64,000 nt of DNA. Source: Streptomyces xylophagus. GTDB lineage: Bacteria > Actinomycetota > Actinomycetes > Streptomycetales > Streptomycetaceae. Below, piece by piece: positions 1-8,706 of this stretch. Each line of letters opens with the position of its first letter. The stretch's first letter is position 1. The stretch is from positions 248,001-312,000 of the forward strand of contig NZ_JNWO01000003.1 in the NCBI RefSeq assembly GCF_000716435.1, in the 5' to 3' direction. Under the pieces are notes generated by a model. The model saw nothing but the letters and a program-made list of their open reading frames with translations. It did not search any database and had not been told where the DNA came from. The position numbers and the translations under genes were made by a program.

Positions 1-1
1 G

Positions 2-328
2 GAGGCACGCTCCCAACTCCGCACAGCACACCGGCTGTTCGAGACGATGGGTGCGTACGGATACGCGGCGCGCACGGCACTGGAACTCTCCGCGGCCGGC
101 GCCCCGGTCGAACTCCGGGACACACCCCGCACCGGCAACGAACTGACCGCCCAGGAAGCCCGGGTCGCCCACCTGGCGGCCTCCGGCGCGACCAACGCGG
201 AGATCGCCGCCCAGTTGTTCCTCAGCACCCACACGGTCGACTACCACCTGCGCAAGGTCTTCCGAAAACTGGACGTCCGCTCCCGCCGCGAGCTCGCCGA
301 CCGCCGCGGTCTGATCGCACCGTTGTAG
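2..328 (+). CDS. LuxR-family regulator, C-terminal part only
   Basis: The frame is open from the window edge, so only the last 108 residues are present; the start and any ATPase or sensor part lie upstream. The C-terminal 65 residues are a LuxR/GerE helix-turn-helix: [16 protein letters not shown], then [20 protein letters not shown], then [14 protein letters not shown]. The preceding sequence ([20 protein letters not shown]) is the type that joins TPR-like helices to the HTH in large LAL regulators, so this is probably the tail of such a protein. It lies 168 bp upstream of two tautomerase genes on the same strand and could regulate them; that is inference. Confidence 0.85.
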   Translation, partial: EARSQLRTAHRLFETMGAYGYAARTALELSAAGAPVELRDTPRTGNELTAQEARVAHLAASGATNAEIAAQLFLSTHTVDYHLRKVFRKLDVRSRRELADRRGLIAPL

Positions 329-495
329 GCCCCGCACAGGGGGCGGCACCGCACACCACGTAGTGCCCCCGTCCCTACGACCACGTGCCGCACGTGATTC
401 CACCGCGGCGCCCCGCAGGAAGACTCGCGACACAGTTCCGCCGGAACACCGCTCGGAACATCGCACAGTCGCATTCAGGGAATCGAGACACCGCC

Positions 496-918
496 ATGCC
501 CATGATCGACGTCTACGCGGCCAAGGGAACCATCAAGGACCGCAAGCAGCTCGCCCAGGACCTGGCACAGGCCATCATGCGCTGGGAGAAGGTCCCGGCG
601 ATCCCCTTCTTCACCGACAACACGGCCGCTTTCGTGCACGAACTCGACGCCGACTCCTTCTCCGACGCCGGCGGCAACAGCGCCCACATCCGCGTCAACG
701 TGACCACCAACGCGGGGGCGTTGGACCGGGAGCAACAGCTCGGCCTGGTCAAGGAGATCTCGGAACTCGTCGCCACGGCGGCCGGCGACGCCTCGCTCGC
801 CGACCGCACTTGGGTCGCCCTGACCGAGGCGGTCCCCGGGGGCTGGGGCATCGGCGGCCACTCCTACACGAACGACGAGATCGTCCAGCACGTGCGCGAA
901 CTGCTCGGCAAGGCCTGA
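496..918 (+). CDS. tautomerase-superfamily protein (4-OT-like, 140 aa)
   Basis: The start is the ATG giving MPMIDVYAAKGTI, with AGGGA about 14 bases upstream; the frame stays open further 5' but without family-like sequence. Proline follows the initiator Met, as required for the catalytic Pro-1 of the 4-oxalocrotonate tautomerase superfamily. The length of about 140 residues fits the fused double-unit members. The C-terminal GGWGIGG resembles the WGAGG segment of two other tautomerase-like proteins at 49244-49720 and 50437-50868. The substrate is unknown. The next gene starts 41 bases downstream and is also a tautomerase, so the two are probably co-transcribed. Confidence 0.8.
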   Translation: MPMIDVYAAKGTIKDRKQLAQDLAQAIMRWEKVPAIPFFTDNTAAFVHELDADSFSDAGGNSAHIRVNVTTNAGALDREQQLGLVKEISELVATAAGDASLADRTWVALTEAVPGGWGIGGHSYTNDEIVQHVRELLGKA

Positions 919-959
919 CCACAACCGCACCGGCCAAGCGACCCACCGGAGTTGACCGC

Positions 960-1394
960 ATGCCCATTTACCAGTGCTCCGCGCCCGTCGGCATACTCAC
1001 CGACTCCATGAAGTCGGAGATCGCCGCCGCCATCACCGACGCCCATGTCGAGGCGACCGGCGCCCCGCGCGTCTTCGTGCACGTGTTCTTCCAGGAGCTG
1101 CCTCCGGGCGTCGCGTACAGCGCCGGTGAGATCGACACGAAGATCTCGGGCATCCAGGGTGCGATCCGCGCCGGCCGCCCCCTGGAGGTGAAACAGAAAC
1201 TCCTCAAGAACATCGTGGCGTCCTGGTCGGCGATCACCGGTCAGCCGGAGAAGCAAGTTCTGGCCGGTATCAGCGAGATCGACTCGGACACCTCGATGGA
1301 GTACGGGCTGATCCTTCCGCACCCGGGAGGCGAGACCGCGTGGTTCGCCACCAACGCGGAGGCGCTCGACGGAATTCAGGGCACGGGCCTCTGA
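960..1394 (+). CDS. cis-CaaD-like tautomerase (144 aa)
   Basis: The protein begins MPIYQCSAPVGIL and aligns by eye along its whole length with cis-3-chloroacrylic acid dehalogenase and its relative Cg10062. Numbered from the proline after Met, Pro-1, His-28, the two arginines of the AIRAGRP segment (equivalent to Arg70/Arg73) and the Glu of SMEYG (equivalent to Glu114) are all present. The position equivalent to Tyr103 lies in QVLAGISE and is not Tyr. The family hydrates or dehalogenates small unsaturated acids; the real substrate here is not inferable. It lies 41 bases after the preceding tautomerase gene, with a weak ribosome site (CCGGAG) about 10 bases before the ATG. The upstream continuation of the frame is not conserved-looking. 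Confidence 0.85.
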   Translation: MPIYQCSAPVGILTDSMKSEIAAAITDAHVEATGAPRVFVHVFFQELPPGVAYSAGEIDTKISGIQGAIRAGRPLEVKQKLLKNIVASWSAITGQPEKQVLAGISEIDSDTSMEYGLILPHPGGETAWFATNAEALDGIQGTGL

Positions 1395-1398
1395 ACTC

Positions 1399-2349
1399 TC
1401 AGGCGCTGACCGTCCGTTGAAAGGTCCGCCGATATGCCGTAGGCGTCGTACCCAGGGCATCGCGGAACCGGGCGCGGAAATTGGTGCCGGAGCCGAGGCC
1501 GCTCTGGGCGGCGATCTGTTCGACGCCGAGACCGGTGATTTCGAGGAGTTCGCGGGCGTGGTTGACGCGGGCGGTGAGCAGCCACTGGTGCGGGGTGACA
1601 CCGGTCTCCTGGCGCCACATGCGGACCAGAGTGCGGGTGGAGACGCGTGCGTGATGGGCGAGCACGTCGAGGGTGAGGGGTTCGTCGAGGTGGCGCAGGG
1701 ACCACTCGCGGGTGTCGGCGAGGGTGTGGGCGGACGGCTCGGGCAAGGCTCGGTCGATGTACTGGGCCTGGCCGCCGTCGCGGTGCGGTGCGGCGACCAG
1801 TTCGCGGGCGATCTCGTTGGCGACGGCGGCACCGAGATCCTTGCGGACCATGTAGAGACACAGGTCGATTCCCGCGGTCACGCCCGCGGAGGTCAGCAGC
1901 GGATCGTCGTCGATGTAGAGGACGTCACGGTCGACGCGCACCTCGGGATACAGCCTTTCGAGTTCGTCCGCGCTGGCCCAATGCGTGGTCACCGTACGGC
2001 CGTTGAGCAGCCCGGCCGCCGCGAGCGCGAAGGCGCCCGTGCAGATCGAGGCGATATGGGCGCCCCGGCTGAAGGCGTGTCGCAGCGCCGCCGTCACCTC
2101 GGGCGCCGGTGGCCGCTGAAAGTCCCAGTACCCGGGCACGATGATCGTGTCCGCCCGGGCCAGGGCCGACAGCCCGGCGGTGACACCGACCGTGAACCCG
2201 GTGCTGGTCGTGACACTGCCAGGGGCCGCGCCGCACACCGTGAGGTCGTACGGGGTGTTGGCCCGCGCGTTGAAGATCTGGGTGGGGATGCCCAGATCGA
2301 TGGGCAGAACGCCGGGCAGCACCAGGGCCGCGACGCGATGAGGAGCCAT
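1399..2349 (-). CDS. GlxA-type AraC regulator with DJ-1/PfpI domain
   Basis: At 316 residues it has the standard length for this family. Residues about 5-170 form a DJ-1/PfpI amidotransferase-like fold, including ASICTGAFALAAAGLL around the nucleophile-elbow Cys. Residues about 215-310 carry two AraC HTH motifs (LDVLAHHARVSTRTLVRMWR and VEQIAAQSGLGSGTNFRARF). Such proteins sense an unknown small ligand through the N-terminal domain and activate neighbouring genes. The gene converges on the tautomerase pair (4 bases between stops) and is divergent from the alpha/beta hydrolase at 2483, across a 133-bp gap. That hydrolase is the most likely target. Confidence 0.92.
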   Translation of the reverse strand: MAPHRVAALVLPGVLPIDLGIPTQIFNARANTPYDLTVCGAAPGSVTTSTGFTVGVTAGLSALARADTIIVPGYWDFQRPPAPEVTAALRHAFSRGAHIASICTGAFALAAAGLLNGRTVTTHWASADELERLYPEVRVDRDVLYIDDDPLLTSAGVTAGIDLCLYMVRKDLGAAVANEIARELVAAPHRDGGQAQYIDRALPEPSAHTLADTREWSLRHLDEPLTLDVLAHHARVSTRTLVRMWRQETGVTPHQWLLTARVNHARELLEITGLGVEQIAAQSGLGSGTNFRARFRDALGTTPTAYRRTFQRTVSA

Positions 2350-2482
2350 GACCTCAATGTTACGACCACAGCTTTCCCGCCACCCCTGCGCACGTCCACC
2401 GAGCGCGAACCTGTCCCGGAAGTTGCGGACAGTGGCACACGAGCCTGTGGTTGATCACCAGGGGTCGGCAGACGATCGACCC

Positions 2483-3301
2483 ATGAGCAGCACACCTACA
2501 CCCATCGGCCGCTACTTCGACGTCCAGGGCGGACGCCTCTACGGCCACGTCCGCGAGGGCGACGGCCCTGCCCTGGTCTTCCTCCACTACTGGGGCGGCT
2601 CCCACCGCACCTGGCGCCCGGTCCTCGAACTCCTCGGCCCCACCCAGGCGTTCGTCTCCTACGACCACCGAGGCTGGGGCGAGTCCACCGAGGTGCCCGG
2701 CCCCTACGGCATCGAGCAGCTCGCGGACGACGCCGAGCGGGTCATCGCCGAACTCGGCTACGACGCCTACGTCGTCGTGGGTCACTCCATGGGCGGAAAG
2801 GTGGCCCAGGTACTCGCCTCCCGCCGCCCCACCGGCCTGAAGGGAGTGGTCCTCGTCGCACCCGCCCCACCGGCGCCGGTCGGTGTGACGCCCGAGCTCC
2901 AGGAGGCGTTGTCGCACGCCTACGACAAGGACGAGACCATCGAGCAGAGCATCCAACTGGTGCTGACCAACGGCGAGTTGGGTGCGGAGGCCCGCCGCCG
3001 GGTCCACGAGGACAGCTCCCGTGCGGGTGAGGCGGCCCGTCTGGCGTGGCCCCGGCAGGCGATGGTGGAGGACTTCTCGGACAGGGTCGGCGCCATCGAC
3101 GTTCCCGTACTGGTGCTGGCCGGCAGCGACGACAAGGTGGATCCTCCCCAGGTCCTCCGCGCACACCTGCTTCCCCTGATCCCCACCGCCACCCTCACCG
3201 AACTCGACGGCACCGGCCACCTCTCCCCACTGGAGGTGCCCGGCCAAGTCGCCTCCCACATCAGCGCGTTCGTCACCCGCCTCTCACTTCCCCGTGGGTG
3301 A
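2483..3301 (+). CDS. alpha/beta-fold hydrolase (272 aa)
   Basis: The start is the ATG of MSSTPTPIGRYFDVQGGRL. The fold is a classical alpha/beta hydrolase: oxyanion region LVFLHYWGGSHRTW, nucleophile elbow GHSMGG, acid in AGSDDKVDPP and catalytic His in GTGHLSPLE. There is no signal peptide, so it is cytoplasmic. It resembles haloperoxidase/esterase-type members, but the substrate cannot be read from sequence. It is divergent from the GlxA-type regulator and lies 31 bases upstream of the large LuxR regulator, so it may share a transcript with it. Confidence 0.88.
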   Translation: MSSTPTPIGRYFDVQGGRLYGHVREGDGPALVFLHYWGGSHRTWRPVLELLGPTQAFVSYDHRGWGESTEVPGPYGIEQLADDAERVIAELGYDAYVVVGHSMGGKVAQVLASRRPTGLKGVVLVAPAPPAPVGVTPELQEALSHAYDKDETIEQSIQLVLTNGELGAEARRRVHEDSSRAGEAARLAWPRQAMVEDFSDRVGAIDVPVLVLAGSDDKVDPPQVLRAHLLPLIPTATLTELDGTGHLSPLEVPGQVASHISAFVTRLSLPRG

Positions 3302-3332
3302 GCGGGACCGGTCCGATCGGCGGAACTGACCT

Positions 3333-6101
3333 GTGAGAGTCCATGTGCTGCGCGGCCGAGCCGAACCGATGGCCGGCGCCCTGCGGGTCGTACAGCGGGC
3401 GAGGCGTTCGGGCCAGGGCGGGATCATTCTGATCACGGGTGAGGCAGGCATCGGGAAGACCGCGGTGCTCGACGCCGTGCGCGCGGAGGCCGGCACCGCC
3501 GGGTTCGTCGTGGGGGCGAGCAAGGCGGACGAGGTCGATCATGTCGCGCCCGGCATGCCGGTTCTGCTCGCGCTGCGGTCCGGCCGTCAACCGCTGTTGT
3601 CCTCAAAGGAGTTCGAGGACGTGCTCACGCTGGTGGATCAGCCGCTGCTGCTCATCGACCGGCTCTGCGCGCTGCTGGAGGAGGTGGCGAGCCGTTCGCC
3701 TGTTCTCCTCGCGATCGACGACATCCAGTGGATCGACCGCCTGAGCCGGCTGGCGCTTCGCGTGCTGCCGGCGCGGCTGGCGGGCCTTCCCATCGTCTGG
3801 GCGTTCACGTCCCGCGACAGGACGGGCGGTCCCGCCGAGGAGTTCTCCGGGGGCCGCTTCTCCGGTGTCCCGGTCGAGGAGATCACTCTCAACCCGCTTG
3901 ATCTCACTGCCCTCTTGGAGATCGCGAGGGACTGGCTCGGCTCCGCTCCGAGCGGTGGCACGCGCCGCATGCTGGAAGGCGTGGCCGGTACGCCCTTCTT
4001 CGCCGTGCAGATCCTGGAGGGCATCAGCCGGGCCCGCGCCTGCGGGGAGAGCGAGGACGAGGTGCCGGCCGAGTTCGTGGCGGGAGTCCGCCGCCGCTTG
4101 GCCGCGCTGCCGACCGGGGCCGCCGAACTCGTACGCCTGGCCGCGGTGTTGGGCCGTCCCCTGAAGTTCGAGGACGCCCTCGGCCTGCTGCCGGACCGAC
4201 CTCCGGTGACGGTGTCCGAGCTGATCGACGCGATCGCGGCATCAGGATTCTTCGAGCCGCGCGGCCCCTTGATCGCCTTCCGGCACGATCTCGTCCGGGA
4301 GACCCTCTACGCGGACCTTTCCGATGTCACGCGCCGCCGGATGCATCACCGGTGCGCGCGCCATCTGATGGACGCGGGACACGGCGCCCTGAGCGCGGCC
4401 CCGCATGCGGCGGCGGGTGGCAGGAGCGCGGACGGCAGCGCCGTGGCCATCCTCCGCACGGCGGCGGACGAGGCTTTGGCCTCCATGCCGCACACGGCCG
4501 GTGACCTGATCCTCTCCGCTCTGGCGCTGACCGGCCCCGACCAGCCCGGCTACTGGGATCTGGGGGTCCGGTGCGTCGACATCCTGAGTCGGGCCCAACG
4601 CGCCACCGAGGCCGTGCAGACCGCCGACTCCCTGCTCGGCAAGGGACCGCCGACGGAGGAGGCCGCGCGCATCGAGGTGTTCGCCGCCCGCGCGCTGTGG
4701 CTGACGGGCAGGCTGACGGAGTCGGTCGGCCGTATCGACGCCGTGCTGTCCGGTGGGCGGGTGTCGGCCCCCGTGCACGCTCGGCTACGGGCCTCGCGCG
4801 CCCTGGCGATCACGCGCGCCGAGCCCGCGGAGAGTGCCCGGGTGGAAGCCGAAGCCGCCCTCGCCCTCGCTCGCGCCACGGGCGACCGCGAGGCGCTCGA
4901 GGTCTCGCTCCAGGCGCTCGCCGAACTGACCAAGAACTCGGGTCACCACGCCCAATCCCTGTCCTATTTCCGGGAGTTGCGCTCCATCGCCGGTGCCGCG
5001 TACCTCCCGGCGGAGATTCTCGTCCTGCAGTTGCTCGACCGGTACGCCGAGGCCCAGGCGCTCCTCGACGCCGCCCGCCAGGATTCCGACAGCCAGGCCG
5101 AGGCGGTGCTGCCGTCGATGGTGCACGCGCGGATGTGGCAGGACTTCTACGGCGGGCGTCTGGAGGAAGCCGAGGCCGACGCAGCCGAGTTGGTGACCTT
5201 GGGCGCCGAACTCGGCAACCACGTCTACGAACTTGACGCCGTCTCCCTCCTCAGCACGATGGAGTTGTATCGCGGCGAGGTCGCGACGGCGCGAGAACTC
5301 CTCACGCCGTACCTCACCTACACCAAGGTCGACGACGCCGTACGCTCACCGGGCCTGATTCTCATGCGGGGTTGGCTCGCCGCCGCGGAGGGCGACATCA
5401 CGCAGGCGCTGGCCGTCCTCGGCCCACTGCTCCACTCGGCGCGCGACGGGCGGAGTTGGTGGCCCTGGTGGCCGGGATGGATGCCGGTGTTCGCGCACAT
5501 GGGCCTCGCGGCAGGCGATGCCCGGTTCGCGGAGGAGGCGGCCGCGATCGCCGAGGAGGGCGCCGCCCGCAACCCCGGCGTCCCGACCTTCGAAGGCCTG
5601 GCCCTGCACGTACGTGGATTGGTGGACGGCGATCGGAAGGTGCTCCAGGCGGCGGCGGACGTCCTGAAGGCCACCCCGCGCCTGACGGCTCGCGCGGGCG
5701 TCGCCGCCGACCTGGGCCGGGCACTCCTCGCCGAGGGACAGCGCGACGAGGGAATCACCCACCTCGAGCGCGCCTGGCAGCTGTACCACGACATCGGCAT
5801 CAGACCGTCCATGCTCTCCGTCCAAGAGACCTTGCGCGGAGCGGGAGTTCGACACGCGAAGTGGACGACGGACACGGCGCGTCCCACGTCGGGATGGCAG
5901 TCCCTGACGAGGACGGAACTCGCCGTCACCCGTCTCATCGGCTCCGGGCTCACCAACAAGGCGGTCGCCGACGACCTGGGGCTCTCCCCCAACACGATCG
6001 GCACTCACGTCCGTTCGATCTTCGCCAAGCTGGGCGTGCACTCACGGGTCCAGTTGGCGAACGCACTCCACGCACGGGAGGCCGCACCGCCCGGTGACTA
6101 G
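3333..6101 (+). CDS. LAL-type LuxR regulator, AAA+ ATPase plus HTH (922 aa)
   Basis: The start is GTG (MRVHVLRGRAEPM). The N-terminal region has Walker A GEAGIGKTAVLDAV at about residues 36-49 and Walker B VLLAIDDIQWID near 125. A long helical TPR-like middle follows, and a C-terminal GerE helix-turn-helix (LTRTELAVTRLIGSGLTNKA, VADDLGLSPNTIGTHVRSIF). This is the size and order of STAND/LAL activators such as MalT. Such proteins are usually pathway activators; no target is evident beyond the adjacent hydrolase. Its stop codon shares the palindromic CTAG with the stop of the convergent TetR gene, so the two coding regions overlap by 4 bases. Confidence 0.92.
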   Translation: MRVHVLRGRAEPMAGALRVVQRARRSGQGGIILITGEAGIGKTAVLDAVRAEAGTAGFVVGASKADEVDHVAPGMPVLLALRSGRQPLLSSKEFEDVLTLVDQPLLLIDRLCALLEEVASRSPVLLAIDDIQWIDRLSRLALRVLPARLAGLPIVWAFTSRDRTGGPAEEFSGGRFSGVPVEEITLNPLDLTALLEIARDWLGSAPSGGTRRMLEGVAGTPFFAVQILEGISRARACGESEDEVPAEFVAGVRRRLAALPTGAAELVRLAAVLGRPLKFEDALGLLPDRPPVTVSELIDAIAASGFFEPRGPLIAFRHDLVRETLYADLSDVTRRRMHHRCARHLMDAGHGALSAAPHAAAGGRSADGSAVAILRTAADEALASMPHTAGDLILSALALTGPDQPGYWDLGVRCVDILSRAQRATEAVQTADSLLGKGPPTEEAARIEVFAARALWLTGRLTESVGRIDAVLSGGRVSAPVHARLRASRALAITRAEPAESARVEAEAALALARATGDREALEVSLQALAELTKNSGHHAQSLSYFRELRSIAGAAYLPAEILVLQLLDRYAEAQALLDAARQDSDSQAEAVLPSMVHARMWQDFYGGRLEEAEADAAELVTLGAELGNHVYELDAVSLLSTMELYRGEVATARELLTPYLTYTKVDDAVRSPGLILMRGWLAAAEGDITQALAVLGPLLHSARDGRSWWPWWPGWMPVFAHMGLAAGDARFAEEAAAIAEEGAARNPGVPTFEGLALHVRGLVDGDRKVLQAAADVLKATPRLTARAGVAADLGRALLAEGQRDEGITHLERAWQLYHDIGIRPSMLSVQETLRGAGVRHAKWTTDTARPTSGWQSLTRTELAVTRLIGSGLTNKAVADDLGLSPNTIGTHVRSIFAKLGVHSRVQLANALHAREAAPPGD

Positions 6102-6658
6102 CGCTTGCGCGCGCAGAGTTCGTCGACGTACGTACGCGCATCCACCTCGGGCAGGGTCCAGGGCAGGAAGATCACCCGGTAGATGATGGGCGCCACCACC
6201 CTGTCGAGCACGTCGTCGCCGCTGAACGTACTGCCGGGCCGGGCGGCGAACTCGGCGGCTTCAGCCCGTCGGTCGCGCAGGCAGTCCGACTCGCTCTCAC
6301 CGGCCGCGGCGGCCCCGCCCCGCAGAAGGGCGGCGTTCACCGGGACGCTGTAGTGACTGATCAACTCCCGTGCCCACGCGGTGAGATCGGCACGCAGGTC
6401 GCCGGTGTCGGGAAGCCCGCGATCCGGGTCGAGCCGGTAGGTCGCCAGGTCGTTGATCATGGTCCGCGCGTCGCCCCAGCGCCGGTAGACGCTCGAGTGA
6501 TTCACTCCCGCACGCTCCGCGACCATCGGGATGGTGACGGCGTCGCTGCCCCGCTCGGCGATCAGTTCCTCGACGGCATTCCGGATCGAGGTCAGCACTA
6601 GGGCGCTCCGGCCACCGGTGCGCCGCCGAGGGGACGATTCTCCCGATTCTCCAGCCAT
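6098..6658 (-). CDS. TetR/AcrR-family repressor (186 aa)
   Basis: The start chosen is the ATG of MAGESGESSPRRRTGG; the frame opens 10 codons further upstream, but that would run through the candidate operator. The N-terminal HTH is seen in VTIPMVAERAGVNHSSVYRR, followed by a TetR ligand domain of normal length. It is divergent from an MFS transporter, and two copies of an imperfect palindrome lie in the 100-bp gap. Autoregulation plus repression of the transporter is the standard arrangement and is inferred here. Confidence 0.9.
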   Translation of the reverse strand: MAGESGESSPRRRTGGRSALVLTSIRNAVEELIAERGSDAVTIPMVAERAGVNHSSVYRRWGDARTMINDLATYRLDPDRGLPDTGDLRADLTAWARELISHYSVPVNAALLRGGAAAAGESESDCLRDRRAEAAEFAARPGSTFSGDDVLDRVVAPIIYRVIFLPWTLPEVDARTYVDELCARKR

Positions 6659-6668
6659 GCCCCCACTG

Positions 6669-6750
6669 TAACGCACAACACTTGGCATTAAGGAGCCGCC
6701 GGGTCTACTCTCGAACTCCGCAAGCTAACGCACAGAGCTTGGCATTAGGA
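6669..6750. promoter_or_regulatory. Paired TetR operator candidates between tetR and MFS genes
   Basis: Two near-identical segments, about 6669-6694 and 6726-6750, read TAACGCACAACACTTGGCAT and TAACGCACAGAGCTTGGCAT, each followed by TA and GGA. Each has imperfect dyad symmetry (TAAYGC-N10-GCRTTA), typical of a TetR site. The spacing is 57 bp. The second copy ends at the ribosome site GGAGG (6748-6752) of the MFS gene, so binding would block its expression directly. Confidence 0.75.
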
Positions 6751-6758
6751 GGCTCGCG

Positions 6759-8024
6759 GTGTCCGTCACCGAAGCAAGGCACGACTGCGGCAGCCCCGAC
6801 CTCGCGACCTCCGCGCCCGCCCGGTCCCGCAGGTTGCTCCCCTCTTCCGCCGCGTTCGCCGGATCGGCCGCCGTCTTCGCGGCGCTCTACCTGGCCGCCG
6901 GCGCGCCGACCCCTCTCCTCGTCGTCTTCGAGCAGCAGTGGCACTTTCCCGCCTGGGTACTGACCGTCGCCTTCGCCTCCTACGCGCTCGGCCTGCTGGC
7001 GGCCCTACTGGTCGCCGGATCACTGTCCGACCACATCGGCCGCCGGCCGGTCCTGGTCGGATCACTCGTGGTGGAGCTCGGGGCGATGCTCATGTTCGTC
7101 TTCGCCCCGGACATCGGCTGGGTCATCGCGGCCCGCACCGTCCAGGGCATCGCCACCGGCGCGGCCACGAGCGCCTTCTCCGCCTCGGTCGTGGAACACG
7201 CCCCGGAACGCCACAAGAAGCTGGGCACCATCGTCACCAGCGTCGCCCCGGCCGGCGGACTCGGACTGGGAGCACTGTTGACCGGCGCGGCGGTCCAGTT
7301 CAGCAGCCACGCGACCCTGATCGTGTTCACGACCCTCGCGGTGATCATGGTCATCGGCACCGGGGTGGCCGCGTTCTCGGCGGAGACCGCCTCCCCCCGT
7401 CCCGGAGCGGCGCGCTCCCTGATCCCGCGCGTCTCGGTCCCCCCGGCCGCACGCCGTGAATTCATGGCGAGCATCCCCGTCCACCTGGCCGCGTGGATGC
7501 TGGCCGGGCTCTTCATGGGCCTCGTACCGACCATCATCCGCGACCTCCTCGGTCTGCACAGCGGCCTCCTCAACGGCGCCACGGCCTTCATCGAACCGGC
7601 GGCAGCCGCCGTCGCAGGCCTCTTCCTCGGCCGCCTGACCCCGCGCCACACCATCGCCATCGGCGGCGCGGGCGTACTGCTGGGCACCGCGGTGATCGAG
7701 GCGGGCGTCGCCGCCGGACTGCTCTCCCTGCTCTGGGTCGGCGGCATCATCGGCGGCGTGGGCTTCGGCGCCTCGTTCTCCGGCGCCGTCCGAAGCATCG
7801 CCCCGCTGGCCCAACCCCACGAACGGGCAGGGCTGTTCGCGGCCATCTACCTGGTCGCCTACCTCAGCTTCGGAGTACCGGCGATCATCGCGGGCCTCCT
7901 CATCGCCCCGGTCGGCCTCCTGAACACCGTCCTCGGCTACGGCGTCGCGGTGCTGGTCGCCGCGACCTTCGGGCTGGTCGCGCAGTACCGCCTCAACACG
8001 AGCCGACAACTCCTATCGCCTTGA
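6759..8024 (+). CDS. MFS transporter (421 aa)
   Basis: The start is GTG with GGAGG seven bases upstream. The protein has about 12 hydrophobic segments. The loop motif SDHIGRRPVLVGSL follows TM2, which is the major-facilitator motif A. Loop and segment layout resemble drug or metabolite exporters (DHA1-like). It acts in the cytoplasmic membrane. The divergent TetR gene and operators suggest induction by its own substrate, which is unknown. The stop codon overlaps a TTGACA hexamer that may serve the next gene. Confidence 0.9.
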   Translation: MSVTEARHDCGSPDLATSAPARSRRLLPSSAAFAGSAAVFAALYLAAGAPTPLLVVFEQQWHFPAWVLTVAFASYALGLLAALLVAGSLSDHIGRRPVLVGSLVVELGAMLMFVFAPDIGWVIAARTVQGIATGAATSAFSASVVEHAPERHKKLGTIVTSVAPAGGLGLGALLTGAAVQFSSHATLIVFTTLAVIMVIGTGVAAFSAETASPRPGAARSLIPRVSVPPAARREFMASIPVHLAAWMLAGLFMGLVPTIIRDLLGLHSGLLNGATAFIEPAAAAVAGLFLGRLTPRHTIAIGGAGVLLGTAVIEAGVAAGLLSLLWVGGIIGGVGFGASFSGAVRSIAPLAQPHERAGLFAAIYLVAYLSFGVPAIIAGLLIAPVGLLNTVLGYGVAVLVAATFGLVAQYRLNTSRQLLSP

Positions 8025-8049
8025 CAAATTTTTTTGTCGGATGGATTCT
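8021..8049 (+). promoter_or_regulatory. Promoter-like site with AT-rich palindrome before the DHFR-like gene
   Basis: TTGACA (8021-8026) and GATTCT (8044-8049) are separated by 17 bases. The perfect palindrome GACAAATTTTTTTGTC (8023-8038) lies within the spacer. An AT-rich tract is conspicuous in this GC-rich DNA. It overlaps the MFS stop codon and lies 42 bases before the next start. It could be an operator-controlled promoter or a terminator for the transporter. Confidence 0.45.
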
Positions 8050-8090
8050 GGAGAAGTCCCGATTACCTGGCCGCCCCATGAGGAGCCACC

Positions 8091-8663
8091 ATGCGCACCC
8101 TGATCAGCACCGCCTTCATCTCCCTCGACGGCGTCATGGAGGCACCGGGCGGCGAACCCGGCTACCGCAACTCCGGATGGACCTTCAAGGACGTCGAGTT
8201 CCTGCCCGAGGCGTACGACATCAAGGGGCGGGAGCAGGAGGAGTCCACCGCGATCCTGATGGGCCGGGCCAGCTACGAGGCGTTCAGCCCGGTGTGGCCG
8301 GACATGGACGAGTTCGCGCACTACAAGACCGTGCCGAAGTACGTCGTCTCCACCACCCTCACCGACGACGGGCTCGTCTCGAACTGGGGCGAGACCACCA
8401 TCCTGCGCTCCCTCGACGAGGTCGCCGCCCTCAAGGACACCGAGGGCGGCCCGATCATCGTCCACGGCAGCGCCGCCCTCAACCACGGCCTCGCGGACGC
8501 CGGCCTGGTCGACCGCTATCACCTGCTCGTCTACCCGCTGCTGCTCGGCGCCGGAAAGCGCCTGTTCCCGGCGACCGACAAGGACACCCAGAAGCTGAAG
8601 CTGGTCGAGCACGCCGTGTACGCCAACGGCCTGCAGCTGAACGTCCTCGACGTCGTCCGCTGA
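8091..8663 (+). CDS. Dihydrofolate reductase-family (RibD C-terminal-like) protein
   Basis: It begins MRTLISTAFISLDGVMEAPG, with AGGAG eight bases upstream. This start and the later motifs AILMGRASYEAF, KYVVSTTL, IIVHGSAALNHGL and YPLLLGAGKRLFP are hallmarks of the RibD C-terminal/DHFR-like oxidoreductase family, which is 180-200 residues long. Members are NADPH-dependent reductases of mostly unknown substrate; this is not the folate-pathway DHFR. An isolated transcription unit is likely, from the promoter-like site just upstream. Confidence 0.88.
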   Translation: MRTLISTAFISLDGVMEAPGGEPGYRNSGWTFKDVEFLPEAYDIKGREQEESTAILMGRASYEAFSPVWPDMDEFAHYKTVPKYVVSTTLTDDGLVSNWGETTILRSLDEVAALKDTEGGPIIVHGSAALNHGLADAGLVDRYHLLVYPLLLGAGKRLFPATDKDTQKLKLVEHAVYANGLQLNVLDVVR

Positions 8664-8706
8664 TCGGGGCTCGGCGACAATTCGGCGTTCGGGTAGCCTC
8701 CGGGAC

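Noticed and set aside
363..959. Fusion of the two early tautomerase genes through a 343-codon frame
   Set aside because: The 5' part of that frame is out of frame with the 496 gene and Arg/His-rich. The real second gene starts at the ATG at 960.
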